A DNA stretch of 21,741 nucleotides from the NCBI GenBank assembly GCA_018333395.1, contig JAGXSQ010000025.1:1-21741 (forward strand), read 5' to 3'. Below, one piece after another: positions 16,550 to 21,741 of the stretch; within the stretch, counting starts at the first letter, position 1, and every line of letters begins with the position of its first letter. The stretch is from Dethiobacter sp. (GTDB lineage Bacteria; Bacillota_D; Dethiobacteria; Dethiobacterales; Dethiobacteraceae). The notes below the pieces were generated by a model. It made no database searches, was not told the origin of the DNA, and saw only the letters and a program-made list of their open reading frames with translations. The position numbers and the translations under genes are program-made.

Positions 16550-17631
16550 GTGGAGGCTCCTGTTTGCGTTCGCATGTAGTCTTGTATCTGCTGGTGTGTG
16601 TACGCCTGCATGTCGGCTGCTCCCAAGTAGGCTTGGTGCCAGTTGATGGTTTTCTCAAGGGCTACGGCCAAAGACCAGCGCGGGTGCCAGCCTAGGCGTG
16701 CTTTTGCTTTGGAGATATCTAGCTTAAGGTAGTTGGCTTCATGTAGCTGTGCGCCAACGTCTAAACGCCATTGGGCGCCGCTGCCCCAACCTTCGACAAG
16801 GTGTTCGACGATCCATTGGACGGGTTGTGCGTCATCTTCCTTGGGGCCAAAATTCCATCCCTCAGCGAAAGCGTGGCCTTGGACGTAAAGATGTTCAGCT
16901 AGGATAAGGTAGCCGCTCAGAGGCTCCATCACATGCTGCCAAGGCCGGGTGGCTTGGGGGTTGCGGATGATGACCGGCTGCTGGATCTCGAAGGAGCGCA
17001 AGATATCGGGGATGAGGCGGTCCTCAGCCCAATCGCCGCCGCCAACGACATTTCCCGAGCGTGCAGATGCCAGTGCAGCAGTTTCGGACGTGTTGAAGAA
17101 AGAGTTGCGGTAGGCAGTGGTGACCAGTTCGGAGCAACCCTTGCTGTTGCTGTAGGGGTCGTGCCCGCCCATGGGTTCGTTTTCTCGGTAACCCCATTCC
17201 CACTCGTGGTTTTCGTAGCACTTGTCGGTGGTGACGTTGACGATGGCACGCAGGTTTTGGCATTGCCGTGCGGCTTCGAGCACATGCACGGTGCCCATGA
17301 CGTTGGTGGCGTAGGTTTCTACCGGCTCTCGATACGACAGTCGCACCAAGGGTTGCGCTGCCATGTGGATGAGGATGTCGGCGTTGAAGGCCTTCATGCT
17401 GGCACTGATGGTGGCCAAGTCGCGTATGTCGCCTATCTGGGATTCCATGCTAGCACCGACTTTGGCAATGTTGAACAGCGCGGGCTGAGTGGGCGGAGAA
17501 AGGGCATAACCCTTGACCACCGAACCCATGCTTTGCAACCACAGCGACAGCCAGCTGCCTTTGAAGCCTGTGTGGCCTGTCAGAAAAACTTTTTTGCCGT
17601 ACCAAAAAGCGGGATTTACTGTAGAGTTCAT
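16543..17631 (-). CDS. ddhB: CDP-glucose 4,6-dehydratase
   Basis: 362 residues of the RfbG/DdhB SDR family, converting CDP-D-glucose to CDP-4-keto-6-deoxyglucose with bound NAD. Motifs: VFLTGHTGFKGSWLSLWL (15-32), HMAAQPLVRLSY (89-100), VTTDKCYEN (133-141) and Tyr160/Lys164 in DPYSNSKG. NVVGGGDWAEDRLIPD and RPWQHVMEPLSGYL are further signatures of this enzyme. ATG at 17631 was chosen because the first Rossmann strand starts soon after; the frame is open for 35 more codons, but these lie inside ddhA. The gene follows ddhA by 10 bases. Its stop lies within the antitoxin start region. Confidence 0.96.
   Translation of the reverse strand: MNSTVNPAFWYGKKVFLTGHTGFKGSWLSLWLQSMGSVVKGYALSPPTQPALFNIAKVGASMESQIGDIRDLATISASMKAFNADILIHMAAQPLVRLSYREPVETYATNVMGTVHVLEAARQCQNLRAIVNVTTDKCYENHEWEWGYRENEPMGGHDPYSNSKGCSELVTTAYRNSFFNTSETAALASARSGNVVGGGDWAEDRLIPDILRSFEIQQPVIIRNPQATRPWQHVMEPLSGYLILAEHLYVQGHAFAEGWNFGPKEDDAQPVQWIVEHLVEGWGSGAQWRLDVGAQLHEANYLKLDISKAKARLGWHPRWSLAVALEKTINWHQAYLGAADMQAYTHQQIQDYMRTQTGASTC
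16557..16561 (-). promoter_or_regulatory. ribosome-binding site of the antitoxin gene inside ddhB
   Basis: AGGAG on the minus strand, seven bases before the antitoxin ATG and within the last ddhB codons. It lets the antitoxin be translated well from the operon message, while the toxin-ddhC start has only a weak GGA three bases away and probably relies on coupling. Confidence 0.6.
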
Positions 17632-17641
17632 GGGGCGGCAC

Positions 17642-18415
17642 TCAGTCCCAAGTCTTCCAAGGAGCGTTGCCGCTGGTCCAGAGTTCTTCGAGGTGGTTTT
17701 TATCGCGCAGTGTGTCCATGGGCTGCCAAAAGCCATGATGTTCGTAGGCCATCAACTGGCCGGCGCTGGCCAAGTTGTTGAGCGGCTCCTGCTCCCAAAT
17801 GGTGCTGTCGCCTGTGATGTACTCCAGAACTGCAGGATTAAGAACAAAGAAACCACCGTTGATCATGGCACCGTCGCCTTTGGGTTTTTCCTTGAAACTC
17901 ATGACCTGTCGTTGGCGGATGTCGAGTGCCCCAAAGCGGCCAGGGGGATAGGTAGCTGTCAGTGTAGCAGACTTGCCGTGAGACTTGTGAAAGCGTATGG
18001 TTTCTGTAATGTCAATGTCGCCAACGCCGTCGCCGTACGTAAAGCAAAATGTTTCTTCTTCCCGAACATGATCAGCGACACGGCGTAACCGGCCCCCCGT
18101 CATTGCATTTTCGCCCGTGTCTACTAAGGTAACTTTCCAAGGTTCAGCACGCCTTTGATGAACGTTCATGGTGTTGGCTTGAATATCGAACGTGACGTCG
18201 GACATGTGTAAGAAGTAGTTGGCGAAGTATTCTTTGATGACATAGCCTTTGTAACCACAGCAAATAACAAAATCGTTGATGCCATGGAATGAATACATCT
18301 TCATGATGTGCCACAAAATTGGCTTACCGCCGATTTCGATCATGGGCTTGGGACGAGTACTGGTTTCTTCGCTTAACCGTGTACCCAGTCCACCAGCAAG
18401 GATGACTGCTTTCAT
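17642..18415 (-). CDS. ddhA: glucose-1-phosphate cytidylyltransferase
   Basis: 257 residues, standard for RfbF/DdhA. It makes CDP-glucose from CTP and glucose-1-phosphate, the entry step of the 3,6-dideoxyhexose pathway. The nucleotidyltransferase signature LAGGLGTRLSEET is at 6-18, followed by RPKPMIEIGGKPILWHIM (21-38). FCFTYGDGVGDIDI (123-136) carries the metal-binding Asp129, FKEKPKGDG the sugar-phosphate lysines, and FWQPMDTLRDKNHLE the closing signature of this subfamily. It sits 8 bases after ddhD and 10 bases before ddhB, so ddhDAB are packed as in Yersinia. Confidence 0.97.
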   Translation of the reverse strand: MKAVILAGGLGTRLSEETSTRPKPMIEIGGKPILWHIMKMYSFHGINDFVICCGYKGYVIKEYFANYFLHMSDVTFDIQANTMNVHQRRAEPWKVTLVDTGENAMTGGRLRRVADHVREEETFCFTYGDGVGDIDITETIRFHKSHGKSATLTATYPPGRFGALDIRQRQVMSFKEKPKGDGAMINGGFFVLNPAVLEYITGDSTIWEQEPLNNLASAGQLMAYEHHGFWQPMDTLRDKNHLEELWTSGNAPWKTWD

Positions 18416-18423
18416 GAACCTTC

Positions 18424-19422
18424 CTAGGTTAAAATTTGATTGGAGCTTAAAAAGGCATCCGAGTGAAAATCTTTAGGATTAAGACCAGCAGCAATCAGTT
18501 TGGATCGTGCGCTGGCGATCATTACTTCGGACCCACAAGCATAAACAACCGCATCGTGAAGTGCAATTCTATCGGCTAAAACTGCGTCTTGAACGTAAGC
18601 CTTAGCGTTTTCGCTGTTAAGTTCCTGCGATAAGACTGGAATGAATCTGATCGAAAGTTTTGGGTAGCTTGGCATCCAGTAAAGATCATTTTTTGTCGGC
18701 ACGCCCCAATAAACGTGAATCTGATCGTAGTTTACTTCTGTAGATTTAATTTCTAACTGCTCAAGCATAGCCTGTATAGGGGCGATACCGGTTCCTGTTG
18801 CAAGAAAAACAAGTTGGGATGCTTGTGATGGCCGCAGACAGAACGTGCCTAGGGGCCCCTCTAGTCGCAGCAGATCGTTTACCTTGGCTTCGTAGAACCA
18901 ATAATTACTGAATATTCCTTCAGGAATTTTTCGAATTTGTAGTTTTAACAAACCGTCAGCCCGAGGAGCATTGGCAACTGAATAGCTTCGGCGATCACCA
19001 TTTTTGCCTATTACATCAATGTACTGACCAGGAAGATATGTTAACTGGCTTGCCGGTGGTGTGCGCAGTGTAGCCTCAATCACGTCGCTGCAAAGGACCT
19101 CTAGCTTGCTGATTCGACAGGGGAGCGTCTTGACTTCAATTCTGCCGAGAACGCCTATATCTTCAATGTCAAGAGTTACATCGCTCAAAGCAGTGACACA
19201 GCATGTGAGAATGAAGTTTTCCGCTTTTTCATCAGAACCGAGAGACTCATGCCACGTAAGGTTTTTTGTTGTGCCTTCTAGTACCTGCGCTTTGCAAACA
19301 CCACATCGACCAGTCCTGCAACTATGCTCAAGCGCAATACCATGCTCCCGGGCTGCATCAAGTATTGTTTGTTCTGGTTTACAAACAAAGCATCGTCCGT
19401 TAGATAATTTAATTGTGTGCAT
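18424..19422 (-). CDS. ddhD: CDP-6-deoxy-delta-3,4-glucoseen reductase (E3)
   Basis: 332 residues in three domains. The N-terminal plant-type [2Fe-2S] ferredoxin has Cys35-x4-Cys40-x2-Cys43 and Cys74 or Cys75. The FAD domain carries RSYSVANA (144-151), and the NAD(P)H domain GTGIAP (209-214) and a late VYACGSEVMI. This is the RfbI/AscD/DdhD reductase that feeds electrons from NADH to the DdhC iron-sulfur cluster, so it is the partner of the fused DdhC encoded two kilobases downstream. Related phenol/methane monooxygenase reductases share this layout, but the location directly before ddhA settles the assignment. It starts 29 bases after manC. Confidence 0.93.
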   Translation of the reverse strand: MHTIKLSNGRCFVCKPEQTILDAAREHGIALEHSCRTGRCGVCKAQVLEGTTKNLTWHESLGSDEKAENFILTCCVTALSDVTLDIEDIGVLGRIEVKTLPCRISKLEVLCSDVIEATLRTPPASQLTYLPGQYIDVIGKNGDRRSYSVANAPRADGLLKLQIRKIPEGIFSNYWFYEAKVNDLLRLEGPLGTFCLRPSQASQLVFLATGTGIAPIQAMLEQLEIKSTEVNYDQIHVYWGVPTKNDLYWMPSYPKLSIRFIPVLSQELNSENAKAYVQDAVLADRIALHDAVVYACGSEVMIASARSKLIAAGLNPKDFHSDAFLSSNQILT

Positions 19423-19451
19423 AACAAAACAACGTAGCGAATAAAAAAGAT

Positions 19452-20906
19452 TTACGCATTCCTTCCGTAAATGTCTTGCAAACGCACGATGTCGTCTTCA
19501 CCCAGATAGGTGCCCGACTGTACTTCGATAATTTCGAGCGGGATGGTGCCGGGGTTGGCCAGACGGTGCACTTCGCCCAGCGGGATGTAGGTGCTTTGGT
19601 TTTCGCTGAGCAGGAGGGTTTGATCGCCGCAGGTGATTTCTGCTGTCCCTTGCACCACCACCCAGTGTTCGGCGCGGTGGTAGTGCTTTTGCAGGCTTAG
19701 GCTGGCTTTGGGCTTGACTTGGATGCGCTTGACCTTGAAGCGCCCACCCTCTTCTATGCTGTCGTACCAGCCCCAAGGGCGGTGCACTTTGCGGTGCAGG
19801 GTGTGTTCGGCGCGCTGCTGCTGTTGCAGGGCGTTGACTATGTGTTTGACGTCTTGGCAGCGCGTTTGGTCAGCCACCAACACGGCGTCGGGGGTTTCGA
19901 TCACCACTAGGTTATCTACGCCCACTAGGCTGACCAAGCGGCTTGAGGCGTGCACCAAGGTGTTGCGGCTGTTGTGGGTGAGCACATCGCCCACGTGGGC
20001 GTTGCCGTGTGCGTCTTTGGGCAGGACGTTCCATACCGCGTCCCAAGCGCCTAGGTCGCTCCAGCCGGCATTGAGGGCGAGCATGCGCACCGCAAAATCG
20101 CTGCCGGGAGCATGCTCCATTACGGCGTAGTCGATGGAATCAGAGGGTATGGCGCAAAATGCCTCTTTATCGGGCCGGATGAAGCTGCTAGGCAGGCTGG
20201 AATCTGTGCTTCGTTTGCCCCAAGCCTCGCGGGTGGCTTGCAATATATCGGGCCTAAAGGTGCCGAGTGCCTGCAGCCACACCGATGCCTTGAGCACAAA
20301 CATGCCTGCGTTCCAGTAGTAGCCGCCCTGTTGCAGGTATTGCTGGGCGGTGGCGGCATTGGGCTTTTCGACAAAGCGCTGCACAAGCATGGCGGGCTGG
20401 CTGCCCTCTGTTTGCGCTTGGATGTAGCCGTAACCGGTCTCGGGCCGATCGGGAGTGATGCCTAGCACCACTATGGCACCACTGGCCGCTTGTAGGATGG
20501 CCTGCTGCAGCACTTGTGTAAATGCTTCTGCATCGGCCACCGTTTGGTCTGCAGGGGTGACTACCAGCACCGGGTCGGCCCCGTTTTGGGTGGCTGCCAG
20601 TGCTGCCAAGGTGAGGGCTGGCGCGGTGTTGCGCCCGGCAGGTTCGAGCAGCATGGCGCCGGGGCGGATGTGGGCCTCGCGCAGTTGCTCGAGCGCCAGA
20701 AAGCGGTGCTCTTCGCCGGTGACGATGTACGGGTCTGCTAGGTGGATGTCATCGGCGCCCAAGCCCATCAAGCGTGTAGCGGCTTGCTGGAACAGGCTTT
20801 GCGCACCGGTGAGGCACAAAAACTGCTTGGGGAAGCCGGCACGCGACAAGGGCCACAGGCGGGTGCCTGTGCCACCGCATAGTATGACGGGTGTGGTTTG
20901 AATCAT
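19452..20906 (-). CDS. manC: mannose-1-phosphate guanylyltransferase / mannose-6-phosphate isomerase
   Basis: 484 residues, the usual length of the bifunctional type II enzymes (ManC, AlgA, WbpW). The N-terminal GTP-transferase domain has VILCGGTGTRLWPLSR (7-22), FPKQF and FVEKPN. The C-terminal cupin-type isomerase domain begins near RPWGWYDSIEEG and has the metal-site stretch LQKHYHRAEHWVVVQG with IPLGEVHRLANPG. It provides GDP-mannose for Gmd/Fcl and perhaps for direct mannose transfer. ATG at 20906 was chosen; an in-frame ATG at 20957 lies inside the ABC gene and adds 17 Gly-rich residues without family character. The start overlaps the ABC exporter stop as ATGA. Confidence 0.96.
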   Translation of the reverse strand: MIQTTPVILCGGTGTRLWPLSRAGFPKQFLCLTGAQSLFQQAATRLMGLGADDIHLADPYIVTGEEHRFLALEQLREAHIRPGAMLLEPAGRNTAPALTLAALAATQNGADPVLVVTPADQTVADAEAFTQVLQQAILQAASGAIVVLGITPDRPETGYGYIQAQTEGSQPAMLVQRFVEKPNAATAQQYLQQGGYYWNAGMFVLKASVWLQALGTFRPDILQATREAWGKRSTDSSLPSSFIRPDKEAFCAIPSDSIDYAVMEHAPGSDFAVRMLALNAGWSDLGAWDAVWNVLPKDAHGNAHVGDVLTHNSRNTLVHASSRLVSLVGVDNLVVIETPDAVLVADQTRCQDVKHIVNALQQQQRAEHTLHRKVHRPWGWYDSIEEGGRFKVKRIQVKPKASLSLQKHYHRAEHWVVVQGTAEITCGDQTLLLSENQSTYIPLGEVHRLANPGTIPLEIIEVQSGTYLGEDDIVRLQDIYGRNA

Positions 20907-21741
20907 ATTTGAGCTTCTACCACCACCCCACCCTCCACCCGATAAATCGCCTCGCAACTGCGCAGCGTGGACGTGCGGTGGGCGATCATGATCACGGTGA
21001 GGGTGCGGCTTAGGCCTTCGACGGCCTCGAGCACGGCTTCTTCGGTGGCGCTGTCGAGCGCGCTGGTGGCTTCGTCGAACACCAGCACGTCGGCCTGCTT
21101 GTACAGGGCGCGGGCGATGGCCAAGCGCTGGCGCTGCCCGCCCGACAGGCGCACGCCGCGCTCGCCTACTAGGGTGCTGTAGCCTTGGGGCCAGCCCTCG
21201 ATGGTGTCTGCGATCTGGGCGCGCTGGGCGGCTAGGCGCACGCGCTCTGGGTCTATTTGGGCTGCGGGCACGCCAAAGGCGATGTTGGCGGCCACGCTGG
21301 CATCGGCCAGAAACATGGCTTGGGGCACGTGCGCCACCCGGGCTTGCCAGGCGCGGCGGTTGGCTTCGGTTATCGGGCAGTCATCAACGCACAGTTGCCC
21401 AACGGTTGGGGGCAGCAGGCCCATGAGGATGTCCATGAGCGTGCTTTTGCCGCTGCCGGTGGTGCCCACGATGCCGATGTGCGCCCCTTTGGCGATGCGC
21501 ATGTTGACCCCGCGCAGCACTTGCGGGCCACTGGCATGGTAGGCAAAGCCTAGGTTTCGCAGCTCGATGGCGTAATCAAACGGCAGCGCGGGCTGTGAGC
21601 CGCCTACAGTGGGCTCGGCGGGCATGGGCTGCTCGACTAGGGTGAGCACTTCGGTGAGGTAGCCGTGGTTGCTGCTGAGGTTGCTCCAAGCGGCGTATAT
21701 GTTTTGAGCCAGCGGCAGCATGCGCTGCGCTGCCAGGGCCA
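20903..21741 (-). CDS. ABC-type exporter (PglK/MsbA-like), C-terminal part; candidate repeat-unit flippase
   Basis: About 278 codons; the frame is open through the right edge, so the membrane domain is outside the window. The visible part is the end of the transmembrane region (ALAAQRMLPLAQNIYAAW) and a full nucleotide-binding domain. Counting from the ATG at 21721: Walker A GTTGSGKST at 86-94, Q-loop Gln134, signature LSGGQRQRL at 192-200, Walker B VLVFDEATSALD at 212-223, and the switch His248. The fused type I exporter layout and the position next to O-antigen genes suggest a PglK/Wzk-type flippase of undecaprenyl-linked repeat units. A lipid A or peptide exporter would look similar in this portion. 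No Wzx is seen in the window. Confidence 0.85.
   Translation of the reverse strand, partial: ALAAQRMLPLAQNIYAAWSNLSSNHGYLTEVLTLVEQPMPAEPTVGGSQPALPFDYAIELRNLGFAYHASGPQVLRGVNMRIAKGAHIGIVGTTGSGKSTLMDILMGLLPPTVGQLCVDDCPITEANRRAWQARVAHVPQAMFLADASVAANIAFGVPAAQIDPERVRLAAQRAQIADTIEGWPQGYSTLVGERGVRLSGGQRQRLAIARALYKQADVLVFDEATSALDSATEEAVLEAVEGLSRTLTVIMIAHRTSTLRSCEAIYRVEGGVVVEAQI

Noticed and set aside
16933..17781. Plus-strand frame of 282 codons over ddhB and the end of ddhA
   Set aside because: Antisense shadow of two well-supported enzymes; no recognisable domain.
20907..20957. 17-codon N-terminal extension of manC
   Set aside because: It lies inside the ABC exporter gene and is a Gly-rich sequence; the ATG at 20906 gives the usual ManC start and an ATGA overlap.
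1..21741. CRISPR arrays, tRNA or rRNA genes, and strong rho-independent terminators
   Set aside because: No regularly spaced repeats, no RNA-gene landmarks and no GC stem followed by a T-tract were seen when reading both strands by eye; a covariance-model scan was not possible.

Overview
The window is most of a heteropolymeric O-antigen (surface polysaccharide) locus. Every convincing gene lies on the minus strand, so transcription runs from high to low coordinates. The GC-rich codon use of the flanking genes and the style of the galE, manC, sugar-transferase and ABC-exporter proteins suggest a betaproteobacterium of the order Burkholderiales, probably Comamonadaceae. This is inferred from protein character only; no rRNA or tRNA is present.

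In transcription order the window holds: the C-terminal part of a PglK/MsbA-type ABC exporter (candidate lipid-linked oligosaccharide flippase); manC; the CDP-3,6-dideoxyhexose genes ddhD, ddhA, ddhB; a small antitoxin gene; a ddhC gene whose product carries an N-terminal PemK/MazF-like toxin domain; prt and tyv, which finish a CDP-tyvelose pathway; a short uncertain ORF and a GT2 glycosyltransferase; gmd and fcl (GDP-L-fucose); a second GT2; a wzy-like polymerase; an IS5-family scar; a GT4 and a third GT2; a GT4 C-terminal remnant; galE; a FitAB/VapBC-type toxin-antitoxin pair; a scarred stretch with a frameshifted sugar-transferase remnant and an IS481-family 5' end; then a WbpV-like reductase, a short PglC/WcaJ-type initiating sugar-phosphate transferase, and the start of a WbpM/CapD-type dehydratase that runs off the left edge.

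The genes fit one pathway. WbpM-like plus WbpV-like enzymes would supply a UDP-QuiNAc/FucNAc-type primer sugar, which the sugar transferase loads onto undecaprenyl phosphate. ManC, Gmd and Fcl supply GDP-mannose and GDP-fucose, DdhABCD-Prt-Tyv supply CDP-tyvelose, and GalE supplies UDP-galactose. Four intact glycosyltransferases could extend the primer to a repeat of up to five sugars, Wzy would polymerise it, and no Wzx is seen, so the ABC exporter may do the flipping. Many junctions are ATGA or similar overlaps, as expected for one long translationally coupled operon.

The strongest oddity is the fusion at 14722..16332. A complete antitoxin-toxin module sits between ddhB and ddhC, overlapping ddhB by 7 nt, and the toxin frame runs without a stop into an essentially full-length DdhC. 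The second toxin-antitoxin module, at 2672..3366, ends in an ATGA overlap with the start codon of a decayed sugar-transferase gene. Addiction modules therefore join directly to polysaccharide genes at two places. The middle of the window (about 5.0 to 9.5 kb and 11.7 to 14.7 kb) is visibly more AT-rich than the flanks, as usual for exchanged O-antigen genes.
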